A DNA stretch of 64,000 nt, from assembly GCF_000473065.1 (NCBI RefSeq), contig NZ_AXAZ01000014.1:1-64000 (forward strand). Reading direction: 5' to 3'. This stretch comes from Bradyrhizobium sp. WSM1743. GTDB taxonomy: Bacteria > Pseudomonadota > Alphaproteobacteria > Rhizobiales > Xanthobacteraceae. The notes below the pieces were generated by a model, which saw only the letters and a program-made list of their open reading frames with translations, was not told the DNA's origin and did not search any database. Shown one piece after another: positions 52,506-63,674 of the stretch. A program made the translations under genes and the position numbers. How positions within the stretch are numbered: the stretch's first letter is position 1; each line of letters begins with the position of its first letter.

Positions 52506-55072
52506 GCGCAGCAGTCGAACCATTGGCGAAGCCGGGCGGCGTCGCGCTGTCGCTGCGCTACGCGGTGCGCGAATTGCGCGGGGGCTTGCGCGGCTTCTAT
52601 GTCTTCATCGCCTGCATCGCGCTCGGCGTGATGGCGATCGCGGGCGTCGGCTCGGTGTCGGCGAGCCTCTCCGATGGTCTTGCCCGCGAAGGCCGAACGC
52701 TGCTCGGTGGCGACGTCTCCTTCGTGCTGTTCCAGCGCGAGGCCAAGCCCGAAGAGGTCGCCTTTCTGCGCTCGCGCGGCACCGTCTCGACCGCCGCCAC
52801 CTTGCGCGGCATGGCACGCTCGGCTGAAGGCAAGCTCGCGCTGGTCGAGATGAAGGCCGTCGACGACACCTATCCGATGCTGGGACAGCTGACGCTGGCG
52901 CCACAGCTGCCGATGGCCGATCTGCTCGCGATGCGTGACGGCGCGTTCGGTGCCGCCGCCGATCCGACGCTGCTGGCACGGCTCTCGCTTAGGAACGGCG
53001 ACCGCGTCACGATCGGGTCCGCAACGTTCCAGATCCGCTCCACCGTCGAAGCCGAACCTGACAAGCTCGCCGGCGGCATCGGCTTCGGGCCGCGCTTCCT
53101 GATCAGCGAGGCGGCCTTGCGCGCCACCGGCCTGATCCAGCCCGGCAGCCTGGTGCGCTGGGTCTACCGGGTCAAGCTGCCCGACACCGCGAACAACGAG
53201 CGCGCCACCGAAGCCTTCATCGCGGACGCGCGCAACGCCGCGCCGCAGGCCGGTTGGGAGATCCGCAGCCGCTCCAACGCCTCGCCGCAGCTCGAACGCA
53301 ACATCAACCGCTTCACGCAGTTCCTGACCCTGGTCGGGCTCGCCGCGCTGCTGGTCGGCGGTGTCGGCGTTGCCAATGCCGTGAAGAGCCATATCGATCG
53401 CCGGCTCGAGGTGATCGCGGCCCTCAAGGCCGTCGGCGCGACCGGGCGCGACGTCTTCGGCATCTATCTTGCGCAGGTCATCCTGCTCGCGGGCATCGGC
53501 TCGGTGATCGGCCTTGCGCTCGGCGCCGCCATGCCCTTCGCCATCGTCGGCCTGTTCGGCAAGCTCTTGCCGCTGCCGGTGGTGCCGGCCGTGCATGCCG
53601 ACGAGCTCGCGCTGTCCTTCGTTTACGGCCTGCTGACCGCTCTCGCCTTCGGCCTGTGGCCGCTCGGCCGCGTGCACGACGTGCCGGTGGCCGCACTGTT
53701 CCGCGACATCATCAGCTCGGAATGGCACCGGCCGCGCGCGAGTTATCTGGGGCTCATGGGTGTGGTGATCGCGCTGCTCATCGCGGTCGTGATCGGCCTG
53801 TCGTTCGACAAGCGCATCGCCGCGGTGTTCGTGGCCTCCTCTGTCGTCGTGTTCGCTCTGCTGCGCGGCATCGCCGCCCTGCTGATGACAATCGCGCGGC
53901 GGCTGCCGCGGACGCGGCTGCCGATGCTGCGGCTTGCGATCGCCAACATCCACCGGCCGGGTGCGCTGACGCCCTCGGTCGTGCTGTCGCTCGGCCTCGG
54001 GCTCGCCGTGCTCGTCACCATCACCCAGATCGACGGCAATCTGCGGCGGCAGTTCCTCGCCGCCCTGCCCGACCGCGCACCGTCGTTCTTCTTCATCGAC
54101 ATTCCGAGCACACAGGCCGAGCAGTTCGACGCCTATCTGCGCCAGATCGCGCCCGGCGCGAAGGTCGAGGACGTGCCGATGCTGCGCGGCCGTATCGTCG
54201 CCGCACGCGGCGTGCGCGCCGAGGAGCTCAAGCCGACCACGGATTCCGAATGGGTGCTGCAAAGCGACCGCGGCCTGACCTACACAGCTGAGCTGCCGAA
54301 GGGCTCCAAGGTGGTCGAGGGCGAGTGGTGGAGCGCGGACTATTCCGGCCCGCCGCTGGTCTCGATGGAGAAGAAGATCGCCGACGGGCTTGGCCTCAAG
54401 CTCGGCGACGAGGTGGTGGTCAACGTGCTCGGCCGCGACATCCCGGCGAAGATCAGCAATCTGCGCAACATCGACTGGCAGGGGATGGGCATCAATTTCG
54501 TCCTGGTGTTCTCGCCCAACGCCTTCAAGGGCGCGCCGCATACCCATATCGCGACGCTGACAGAGACGGGCGGAAATGCGGCAGGCGACGGCAAGATCAT
54601 CAAGGAGGTCGCCGACGCCTACCCCATGGTGACGAGCGTGCGCGTGCGCGAGGTGATGGAGACGGTCGGCTCGGTCGTGACCAATCTGGCGCTGGCGATC
54701 CGCGGCGCCAGCGCCGTGACCCTGATCTCGGCGATCCTGGTGCTGGGCGGCGCGCTCGCTGCGGGCCATCGTCACCGGGTCTATGATGCGGTGATCCTGA
54801 AGACGCTGGGCGCGACGCGGCTGCGGCTGCTCGGCGCCTATGCCCTCGAATACCTCCTGATCGGGCTCGCCACCGCGGTGTTCGGCGTGATCGCCGGCAG
54901 CATCGCGGCCTGGATGATCGTGACGCGGCTGATGACGCTGAGCTTCGTCTGGCAGGCCGGCAGCGCGGCCGGCGTGGTCGCGGCCGCCCTGGTCGTCACC
55001 GTCGGGCTCGGGCTCGCCGGCACGCTGCTGGCGTTGAACAAGAAGCCCGCCACGGTGTTGCGGAATTTGTGA
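52502..55072 (+). CDS. FtsX-like ABC permease (YbbP-like)
   Basis: An 856-residue inner-membrane permease with two FtsX cores. Helices lie near 25-50, 265-290, 315-345, 365-390, 415-440, 445-470, 490-510, and three at about 725-850; large periplasmic domains occupy about 55-260 and 510-720. This ten-helix MacB/YbbP-like plan differs from the four-helix LolC. With its ATPase it forms a mechanotransmitting or extracting ABC system; substrate unknown, and the link with TesA suggests lipid or envelope work. Start ATG overlaps the upstream stop. Confidence 0.92.
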   Translation: MSAAVEPLAKPGGVALSLRYAVRELRGGLRGFYVFIACIALGVMAIAGVGSVSASLSDGLAREGRTLLGGDVSFVLFQREAKPEEVAFLRSRGTVSTAATLRGMARSAEGKLALVEMKAVDDTYPMLGQLTLAPQLPMADLLAMRDGAFGAAADPTLLARLSLRNGDRVTIGSATFQIRSTVEAEPDKLAGGIGFGPRFLISEAALRATGLIQPGSLVRWVYRVKLPDTANNERATEAFIADARNAAPQAGWEIRSRSNASPQLERNINRFTQFLTLVGLAALLVGGVGVANAVKSHIDRRLEVIAALKAVGATGRDVFGIYLAQVILLAGIGSVIGLALGAAMPFAIVGLFGKLLPLPVVPAVHADELALSFVYGLLTALAFGLWPLGRVHDVPVAALFRDIISSEWHRPRASYLGLMGVVIALLIAVVIGLSFDKRIAAVFVASSVVVFALLRGIAALLMTIARRLPRTRLPMLRLAIANIHRPGALTPSVVLSLGLGLAVLVTITQIDGNLRRQFLAALPDRAPSFFFIDIPSTQAEQFDAYLRQIAPGAKVEDVPMLRGRIVAARGVRAEELKPTTDSEWVLQSDRGLTYTAELPKGSKVVEGEWWSADYSGPPLVSMEKKIADGLGLKLGDEVVVNVLGRDIPAKISNLRNIDWQGMGINFVLVFSPNAFKGAPHTHIATLTETGGNAAGDGKIIKEVADAYPMVTSVRVREVMETVGSVVTNLALAIRGASAVTLISAILVLGGALAAGHRHRVYDAVILKTLGATRLRLLGAYALEYLLIGLATAVFGVIAGSIAAWMIVTRLMTLSFVWQAGSAAGVVAAALVVTVGLGLAGTLLALNKKPATVLRNL

Positions 55073-55342
55073 CAAATGGTAGCGGCTGGCCGTGCGGGAG
55101 CGAAATCGCACGATTCCTGCGATTAACCACGTCCGCCCGTCAGGATTGTGGGCGAGGGCGACATTCGGCCGCGCGTGGACGGTTGCAGCGAATGTGTTAG
55201 TTTCCCACATATCGAATGGGTTCGGAGACCCGATTGTTAGCCAAAATTTAGTCGGCTGGCATCGGTATCCGAGATAGAATTTGACGAACCGGCGGCATGG
55301 CGACCCTCATGCCGGACCGGACCAACCAACGGGAATTCGACC

Positions 55343-56134
55343 ATGTCGGACCTAGACCGTAACTACGCTTCTCCTTTCGGCAGGGCCGCCGGGCGTGTTG
55401 ACGCCGCGACGGTCGATGCCGGCCTGCGCGCTTACATGCTGCGCATCTACAACTACATGAGCGTCGGCCTCGCCATCACCGGCCTTGCCGCGCTCGGCGT
55501 CTACATGGCCGCCGTGACCGACGTTCCGACCCCGGAAGCGGTCCGCGTCGGCAAGCTGTTCCTGACGCCGTTCGGCTACGCCATGTTCGTCAGCCCGCTG
55601 AAGTGGCTGTTCATGCTCGCGCCGCTCGCGATGGTGTTCGTGATCTCGGCGGGCATCAACCGTCTCGCCCCCTCGACCGCCCAGATCCTGTTCTGGGTGT
55701 TCTCGGCGCTGATGGGCATCTCGCTGTCGTCGATCTTCCTGGTGTTCACGCACACCTCGATCGTGCGGGTGTTCTTCATCACCGCGGCGACCTTCGGTGC
55801 GCTCAGCCTCTACGGCTACACCACCAAGCGTGACCTGACCGGGATGGGCTCGTTCCTGTTCATGGGCCTGATCGGCATCATCATCGCGAGCCTGGTGAAC
55901 CTGTTCCTGGCCAGCTCGATGCTGCAGTTCATCGTGTCGGTGGTCGGCGTGCTGGTGTTCGCGGGCCTCACCGCCTGGGATACCCAGCGGCTGAAGAACG
56001 ACTACATCTACGGCTACGCCTCGGCCGGCGGTGAGATTGCAGAGCGTGCGGCCATCACCGGCGCCCTGTCGCTGTACCTGAACTTCATCAACCTGTTCAC
56101 GCTGCTGCTGCAGCTCCTCGGCCAGCGCGATTAA
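55343..56134 (+). CDS. Bax inhibitor-1/YccA family membrane protein
   Basis: A 263-residue seven-helix protein of the TMBIM family. It opens with SDLDRNYASPFGRAAGRVDAAT split across a soluble N-tail, then helices from about 40; ALMGISLSSIFLVFTH, VVGVLVFAGLTAWDTQRLKN and the C-terminal SLYLNFINLFTLLLQLLG are the characteristic parts. Bacterial members act as pH-sensitive Ca leak channels or interact with FtsH. It is monocistronic, preceded by a 270-base gap and followed by a good terminator. Confidence 0.95.
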   Translation: MSDLDRNYASPFGRAAGRVDAATVDAGLRAYMLRIYNYMSVGLAITGLAALGVYMAAVTDVPTPEAVRVGKLFLTPFGYAMFVSPLKWLFMLAPLAMVFVISAGINRLAPSTAQILFWVFSALMGISLSSIFLVFTHTSIVRVFFITAATFGALSLYGYTTKRDLTGMGSFLFMGLIGIIIASLVNLFLASSMLQFIVSVVGVLVFAGLTAWDTQRLKNDYIYGYASAGGEIAERAAITGALSLYLNFINLFTLLLQLLGQRD

Positions 56135-56159
56135 GCGCAACGACGAGAGAACGGACACG

Positions 56160-56188
56160 AACCCCGGCCGAGAGGCCGGGGTTTTTGT
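56160..56188 (+). terminator. Terminator after Bax-inhibitor gene
   Basis: AACCCCGGCC (56160-56169) pairs with GGCCGGGGTT (56174-56183), then TTTGTTT. Confidence 0.93.
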
Positions 56189-56215
56189 TTGGCCCGTGGC
56201 CCACCCACATGCGCC

Positions 56216-56301
56216 GTCATTGCGAGGAGCCCTTGCGACGAAGCAATCCAGAGCCCCTCCGCGGATGCATTTCTGGATTGCTTCGCTACGCTCGCAATGA
56301 C
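56216..56301. repeat. Palindromic repeat (GTCATTGCGAGG type)
   Basis: GTCATTGCGAGGAGCCC...GAAGCAATCCAGA faces TCTGGATTGCTTCGCTACGC...AATGAC. Less perfect than the relative at 8947-9024. Confidence 0.87.
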
Positions 56302-56360
56302 GGGAGTGGAGACGCCGAGGCCCCTTCCAGCAGCCGGGCGAAGGTTCTAATCTTCCCCTT

Positions 56361-56891
56361 ATGTCCGCCCCCGAAATCAGGCCCACGACCGAGGCCGACC
56401 TTCCCGCCATCACCGCCATCTACCAGCAGGCCGTCCGCGAGGGCACCGCGACGTTCGAGCTGGAGCCGCCCGACCTTGCCGAGATGACGCGCCGCTATCG
56501 TGTGCTGATCGACGGCGGCTATCCCTACTTGGTCGCCACGCTGGACGGCCGCATCGCCGGCTATGCCTATGCCGGCGCCTACCGCCCGCGGCCGGCCTAC
56601 CGCTTCACGGTCGAGAACTCGATCTATCTCGATCCCTCTTTCCACCGCCGCGGTGTCGGCTCTGCGCTGCTGGAGCGGCTGATCGCCGAATGCGAGGCGC
56701 GCGGCTTCCGCCAGATGATCGCCGTGATCGGCGATTCCGCCAATGCCGGATCGATCGGCGTGCACACCCGGTGCGGCTTCAAGATGATCGGCACGCATCC
56801 CAATGTCGGGCTGAAATTCGGCCGATGGCTCGATACCGTGATGATGCAGCGTGACCTCGGCGAGGGCGCGCGCACGGTGCCGGGGAATTAA
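56361..56891 (+). CDS. GNAT acetyltransferase, phosphinothricin/methionine-sulfoximine type
   Basis: A 176-residue N-acetyltransferase. The opening IRPTTEADLPAITAIYQQAV, the TATFELEPPD segment, SIYLDPSFHRRGVGSALLERL (acetyl-CoA loop RRGVGS) and SIGVHTRCGFKMIGTHPNVG match the Pat/Bar/MddA family, which acetylate phosphinothricin, methionine sulfoximine or sulfone. Chromosomal members usually protect against or metabolise methionine derivatives. ATG 56361 is used. It lies between two palindromic repeats. Confidence 0.9.
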   Translation: MSAPEIRPTTEADLPAITAIYQQAVREGTATFELEPPDLAEMTRRYRVLIDGGYPYLVATLDGRIAGYAYAGAYRPRPAYRFTVENSIYLDPSFHRRGVGSALLERLIAECEARGFRQMIAVIGDSANAGSIGVHTRCGFKMIGTHPNVGLKFGRWLDTVMMQRDLGEGARTVPGN

Positions 56892-56899
56892 GGGCGCCT

Positions 56900-57024
56900 G
56901 TCATTCCGGGGCGCGCGAAGCGCGAACCCGGAATCCGGAAGTTATGAGCGAGCGATATGGATCGAGATTCTCAGGCGCGCAATCGCGCGCCGGGGTTCGC
57001 AACTTCGTCGCGCCCCGGAATGAC
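56900..57024. repeat. Palindromic repeat (GTCATTCCGGGGCGCGCG type, long form)
   Basis: GTCATTCCGGGGCGCGCGAA at 56900 and CGTCGCGCCCCGGAATGAC ending 57024, with an inner GCGCGCAATCGCGCGC palindrome. Confidence 0.85.
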
Positions 57025-57036
57025 GACCGAAGGTCG

Positions 57037-57405
57037 TCACACCACCGCCAGCTTCCGATCGATCACCAGCAACACCCGCTCGAGCTCATGGCCGCGGCGC
57101 AGGATCAGGCCCGTCGCCGAGATCACGCTGTACATGCCCTGTTTGCGCGCGAGCCGCGGATCCTTCTCGATGCGATAGATCGGCACTTCGGAGGCGCGGC
57201 GATAGACCGAGAACACGGCGCGGTCCTTCAGAAAGTCGATGGCGTAGTCGCGCCACTCGCCGTCGGCGACCATGCGGCCATAGAGATTGAGAATACGGTG
57301 CAGCTCGAGCCGGTTGAAGGTCACCCGGTTCGGCTGCGCATTCGCGGCGGGGCGCGCCGCCGCGCGATGCTCGCTCGGATCGGCATCCTCCGACATCAGG
57401 CTCAT
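57037..57405 (-). CDS. DUF2794 family protein
   Basis: A 122-residue soluble protein (MSLMSEDADPSEH start, ATG 57405). The conserved core NRVTFNRLELHRILNLYGRM, GEWRDYAIDFL and VFSVYRRASEVPIYRIEKDP belongs to DUF2794, an alphaproteobacterial family of unknown function. A Pro/Ala-rich N-tail (about 10-27) is poorly conserved. Alternative starts exist at 57396 and 57432. Confidence 0.87.
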   Translation of the reverse strand: MSLMSEDADPSEHRAAARPAANAQPNRVTFNRLELHRILNLYGRMVADGEWRDYAIDFLKDRAVFSVYRRASEVPIYRIEKDPRLARKQGMYSVISATGLILRRGHELERVLLVIDRKLAVV

Positions 57406-57689
57406 GGGAAGCGCCTCCTCATCGCACGGCAATGACCCGCGTCCGCGAAGACCGTCCCCGGAAACCGCGGATCATGACAGTTGCATGATTGCGCCAACCG
57501 CTGTCCTCCGCAAGGCCTCTCGATGGAACTCGGCTCAGAGCCCAACGAGCCGAGCGGCTCAACCGGTGGAATCGGGTGCCAATCGGACCACACGCAGGGG
57601 TGGAACTCTTTCGCGGCAAACCGTCACGGGATCGTGCTCAAGAATCTTAGTCTCGCCGCTTTTCCGCCAAGCGCCTGCCGCCCTGCATT

Positions 57690-57818
57690 GCGAAAAGGTG
57701 CACGTGCGTTGACCCGGTCCTTTCGGTTCCGGATTCCTCAGCCCCCAGCCCCCCGGGGTCGAACAGGATCGGGTCTGTACGCACGGCAAGGAGGGCCAAC
57801 GCAAGTTGGTCCTTTTTT
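57690..57818 (+). ncRNA. Candidate structured small RNA with terminator
   Basis: GTGCGT (57704-57709) and GACCCG (57711-57716) pair with CGGGTC (57770-57775) and ACGCAC (57779-57784), closing a hairpin with a large internal loop (57717-57769). Immediately afterwards GGGCCAAC (57793-57800) pairs with GTTGGTCC (57805-57812), ending in T6: a classic Rho-independent terminator with no protein gene ahead of it. The rod-with-bubble plan recalls 6S-like RNAs, but no promoter could be identified and no RNA family motif recognised. Confidence 0.4.
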
Positions 57819-57871
57819 GTTTGTGTCGGGATGGTTCCGGCCTTCGTCTCATCAGCGCGAGAACTCTCTCC

Positions 57872-57993
57872 CCTCATTCTGAGAGCCGCGCTCTTTGCGC
57901 GGCGTCTCGAAGGATGCAGGGCCGAGCTGCATCGGCGGGGCCTTTCATGGTTCGAGACGCGCGCAAGGGCGCGCTCCTCACCACGAGGAGTGA
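57872..57993. repeat. Palindromic repeat (CCCTCATTCTGAGAGCCGCG type)
   Basis: Shares TCTCGAAGGATGCAGGGCC and TTCGAGACGCGCGCAAGGGC with the copy at 13361-13472. Confidence 0.8.
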
Positions 57994-58024
57994 GAGCGAA
58001 CGCAGCGCTGGAAGGAAATTCGAA

Positions 58025-58801
58025 TCAGTGCAGCGACGTGTACGCCGCGCCGAGCATCGGGCCCGGCTTCTCCCGGCTGCCGTCCTGGACATAGACCACC
58101 GCGCCATCGACGCCGTCGCGCGTGAGGTTCTCGATCGGCACCGTCCAGCTTTCCGGACGGCCGGTCCAGTCGCCGACCTTGAGCAGGTTGCGCACCACGT
58201 TGTGATAGGTGACCTGCTGTCCGCGATTCTCGCCGCGGGTGATAGCGATCGGCACCGACTTGGCGATCGAGCAGATCCAGACTTCGCCGCGCGAGACCGC
58301 GGGCTCCTTGCTTGCGGCCACCGAGACGTTGATCTGCTTGCCCGAGAGTGACATCGTCACCGGCACGCTCATCACGCCGGTGCCCTTGTCGGTCTTGCCG
58401 ATCGCACCCTCGATGCCGGCGCGGTCGCTGCCGATCACATGCGTGGAGCCGTTGACGACGACTTGCGGTGTATAAACTTCGCGGTCGCCGCGCATGCGCG
58501 AATAGGCACGCTGCCGTGCAGAGAAGCGCGAATCCGCCAGCGTGTCCTTCCAGCCGAGATAGTCCCAATAGTCGATCGGCATGCTCAGCGCGATGACCGA
58601 GGGATCTTTGGAGAGATCGCCGATGATCTGGTCGGCCGGCGGACAGGACGAGCAACCCTGCGAGGTAAACAATTCGACAACGGCGCGGGGATCAGCCTCG
58701 GCGGGGCGGATGACGGCGATGATCGCACAGATGCCGAGAGCTCCCGACCAGAGGGCACCAGACCAGCGCGAAATCGGATAAGTAGCCGTCATTGTTGTCA
58801 T
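58025..58801 (-). CDS. DUF1223 secreted thioredoxin-fold protein
   Basis: A 258-residue protein with an N-terminal export signal (about 10-36, ending PAEAD). DUF1223 markers are AVVELFTSQGCSSCPPADQI, with CSSC as the thioredoxin-like CxxC (about C50/C53), MPIDYWDYLGWKD and YTPQVVVNG. The C-terminal half is beta-rich. Proteins of this family are of unknown function; a periplasmic disulfide or redox role is plausible from fold and location. It is transcribed toward the repeat at 57872. Confidence 0.9.
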   Translation of the reverse strand: MTTMTATYPISRWSGALWSGALGICAIIAVIRPAEADPRAVVELFTSQGCSSCPPADQIIGDLSKDPSVIALSMPIDYWDYLGWKDTLADSRFSARQRAYSRMRGDREVYTPQVVVNGSTHVIGSDRAGIEGAIGKTDKGTGVMSVPVTMSLSGKQINVSVAASKEPAVSRGEVWICSIAKSVPIAITRGENRGQQVTYHNVVRNLLKVGDWTGRPESWTVPIENLTRDGVDGAVVYVQDGSREKPGPMLGAAYTSLH

Positions 58802-58956
58802 GTCGAACGCCGCACACCATTGCTCGTGAGAGGGAAAATCTTATCGCCTGATGGTCACCGTAGTCTTACGGGGGCGCGGCACTTTCGTCCGTCCAGGCAA
58901 CCGTCCAAGGGAGGTTTTCCGCCGGGCGGGCCCGTCTGAAGCATGCCGCAAACGCG

Positions 58957-58985
58957 CGAAGGCGGCCTTTGATAGGCCGCCTTCG
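58957..58985. terminator. Hairpin downstream of acnA
   Basis: CGAAGGCGGCCT (58957-58968) pairs with AGGCCGCCTTCG (58974-58985). T-rich flanks are weak on both sides (TTT on plus). It ends acnA transcription on the minus strand. Confidence 0.6.
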
Positions 58986-59034
58986 TTTAGGCTTCTACTC
59001 ACTTCGCAGTGAGCCATCGTTCACAAATCCGCGC

Positions 59035-61755
<2,721 letters not shown>

Positions 61756-61973
61756 GAAAGGAGATCCCAATTGTTAGTTATACCCGGCAGGGTATTTTAA
61801 CACCGTCAGCGTATCAGGCTGGGCCGCTTGCAGGGGCAGGTTGAGTTGCTGCATCAAGTAGTTCCGGGCTTATAGAAGCTTTCTAACCGCGCCGCCACAG
61901 CCACAATCGTGCCGCAGCAATTGCTGAGCCAAAAATTCCCATGCGCTACCCCAAGATTTCCTGAGGCCTGGCC

Positions 61974-62600
61974 GTGAGCGGGTTGAAACGAGGCGAGATG
62001 CGGCTGGCAGGTCACGGGCTCAGATGCGTGCGGGGCGGCCGCGAAGTGTTCGCCGGGCTCGATTTCGCGGCCAGCTCGGGCGAAGCCCTGGCGGTGATGG
62101 GCCGCAACGGATCGGGCAAGACCTCGCTGCTGCGGCTGATCGCGGGCCTGCTGATTCCCGCCGGCGGGACGATCGCGCTCGACGGCGGCGACGCCGAGCT
62201 GACATTGCCGGAGCAATGCCACTATCTCGGCCATCGCGATGCCCTGAAGCCGGCGCTGAGCGTGGCCGAAAATCTGACGTTTTGGGCTGATTTTCTCGGC
62301 GGCGAGCGTTTTGACTTCGCCGAGAGCCTCGCGACTGTCGGCCTTGACCATGCCACCCATCTGCCCGCGGGCTTCCTATCGGCCGGCCAGCGTCGCCGGC
62401 TGTCGCTGGCCCGGCTGCTGACCGTCCGCCGTCCGGTCTGGCTGCTGGATGAGCCGACCAACGCGCTGGATGTGGCCGGCCAGGACATGTTCGGCGGCCT
62501 GATGCGTGAGCATCTGGCCGCCGGCGGCATGATCATCGCGGCGACCCATGCCCCGCTGGGGATCGAATCGCGGGAGCTGCGGATCGGGGGTGTCGCGTGA
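61974..62600 (+). CDS. ccmA: Haem exporter ATP-binding protein CcmA
   Basis: A 208-residue ABC ATPase of cytochrome c maturation system I. Walker [14 protein letters not shown], signature [14 protein letters not shown], Walker [13 protein letters not shown]. CcmA drives release of holo-CcmE from CcmCD. Start GTG 61974 or ATG 61998 ([11 protein letters not shown]); the GTG form adds MSGLKRGE. Followed by a 328-base repeat-filled gap before ccmB, although these genes usually abut. Confidence 0.95.
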   Translation: MSGLKRGEMRLAGHGLRCVRGGREVFAGLDFAASSGEALAVMGRNGSGKTSLLRLIAGLLIPAGGTIALDGGDAELTLPEQCHYLGHRDALKPALSVAENLTFWADFLGGERFDFAESLATVGLDHATHLPAGFLSAGQRRRLSLARLLTVRRPVWLLDEPTNALDVAGQDMFGGLMREHLAAGGMIIAATHAPLGIESRELRIGGVA

Positions 62601-62720
62601 TTCCGATGCACCCTCAGCTTTCCAAGCGGCTGGGCCCGAAACTCTCCGTTCCCTCCCCCCTCTTGTCCGCCGAAGCTTTAGCGAAGGCCGATGCAGAGAA
62701 GGAGGCGTCGCCGCGGGCTC

Positions 62721-62895
62721 CCTCGCCTCTCCCGCTTGCGGGAGAGGTCGGCATAGGCGGCCCTTGGCCGCCGTCCCTTGAAAACGCCGATGCTTTGCAT
62801 CGGCTATGGCGCCGGGTGAGGGTTCTCTCCTCTGGGGAAGTCTTCGTTGTCGAGACACCCTCTCCCCAGCCCTCCCCCGCAAGCGGGGGAGGGAG
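62721..62895. repeat. Palindromic repeat block between ccmA and ccmB
   Basis: The gap 62601-62928 has no gene. It holds CCTCTCCCGCTTGCGGGAGA (about 62727-62746) and, inverted, CCTCCCCCGCAAGCGGGGGA (about 62872-62891), the same plan as 4512-4676. It splits the ccm operon. Confidence 0.85.
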
Positions 62896-62928
62896 CACAC
62901 CGCCCTTGGGGCAGAACGGGAGCCCCCA

Positions 62929-63597
62929 ATGACCGCCCTGTCCGCCCTGATCCGCCGGGATATCAGGATCGCGCTCCGCGTCGGCGGTGGGGCGCTGATC
63001 GGAGTGCTGTTCTTCCTGACCGTGGTGGTGCTGATGCCGTTCGCCGTGGGCCCGGATCTGGCGCTGCTGTCGCGGCTGGGACCGGCGATCCTGTGGCTCG
63101 GCGCGCTGCTGGCGAGCCTGCTGACCCTGGATCGGCTGTTCATGGCCGACCATGAGGACGGCTCACTCGACCTGATCACGATGAGCCGGACCCCGCTGGA
63201 ACTTGCCTGCGCCGCCAAGGCGCTGGCGCATTGGCTGGCCGCCGGCCTGCCGCTGATTGTCGCAACCCCTGTGCTCGGCCTCTTGCTCAACCTCGACATG
63301 GTCGCCACGGTTGCGGTGGCGCTGACGCTGCTGGCGGGCACGCCGGCCCTGACCTTCACCGGCATGATCGGCGCGGCGCTGGCGGTGACGCTGCATCGCG
63401 GCGGGCTGCTGATGGCCGTGCTGGTGCTGCCGCTGTCGATTCCGGTGCTGATTTTCGGGGTTGCGGCCTCGCAGGCGGTGATCGTTGGTCCCATGACCTT
63501 CGGCGCGCCGTTCTCGATCCTGTGCGCACTGTCGCTGATCAGCCTCGTGATCGGCCCGTTCGCGGCGGCGGCGAGCCTGCGGCATGGACTGGACTGA
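62929..63597 (+). CDS. ccmB: Haem exporter membrane protein CcmB
   Basis: A 222-residue inner-membrane protein with six hydrophobic segments (near 20-42, 48-66, 98-120, 128-152, 160-182, 192-215). MTALSALIRRDIRIALRVGG opens it, and FADHEDGSLD-like MADHEDGSLDLI after TM2 is family-conserved. It pairs with CcmA in system I cytochrome c maturation. ATG 62929; the upstream frame runs through repeat sequence. ccmC follows after 77 bases. Confidence 0.95.
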   Translation: MTALSALIRRDIRIALRVGGGALIGVLFFLTVVVLMPFAVGPDLALLSRLGPAILWLGALLASLLTLDRLFMADHEDGSLDLITMSRTPLELACAAKALAHWLAAGLPLIVATPVLGLLLNLDMVATVAVALTLLAGTPALTFTGMIGAALAVTLHRGGLLMAVLVLPLSIPVLIFGVAASQAVIVGPMTFGAPFSILCALSLISLVIGPFAAAASLRHGLD

Positions 63598-63674
63598 CCT
63601 TGACCCCGATCAACTTTCGCTGCCCGCTTTTATGCTGATTGCCTGAGCGGCCCCCGGTGATTATCAGGTTTACC

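Larger units (their letters stand above)
57406..58024. other. 619-base gap with a possible structured RNA and a palindromic repeat
   Basis: No protein-coding gene is convincing (the 57481-57882 frame has no motif). The gap holds the hairpin-terminator array at 57690-57818 and the palindromic repeat at 57872-57993. Confidence 0.6.

Noticed and set aside
52235..55210. A 991-codon open frame antisense to the ABC transporter genes
   Set aside because: High GC with strong third-position bias leaves long antisense frames open. Its translation is His/Arg/Gln/Asp-rich with no domain, while the plus strand encodes clear ABC ATPase and FtsX permease motifs.
57690..57818. Naming the RNA candidate as 6S or SRP RNA
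   Set aside because: The SRP apical loop motif is absent and 6S cannot be confirmed without a covariance search, so no family name is given.
57481..57882. A 133-codon plus-strand frame
   Set aside because: Runs through the RNA hairpin and terminator, with no motif or plausible start site.
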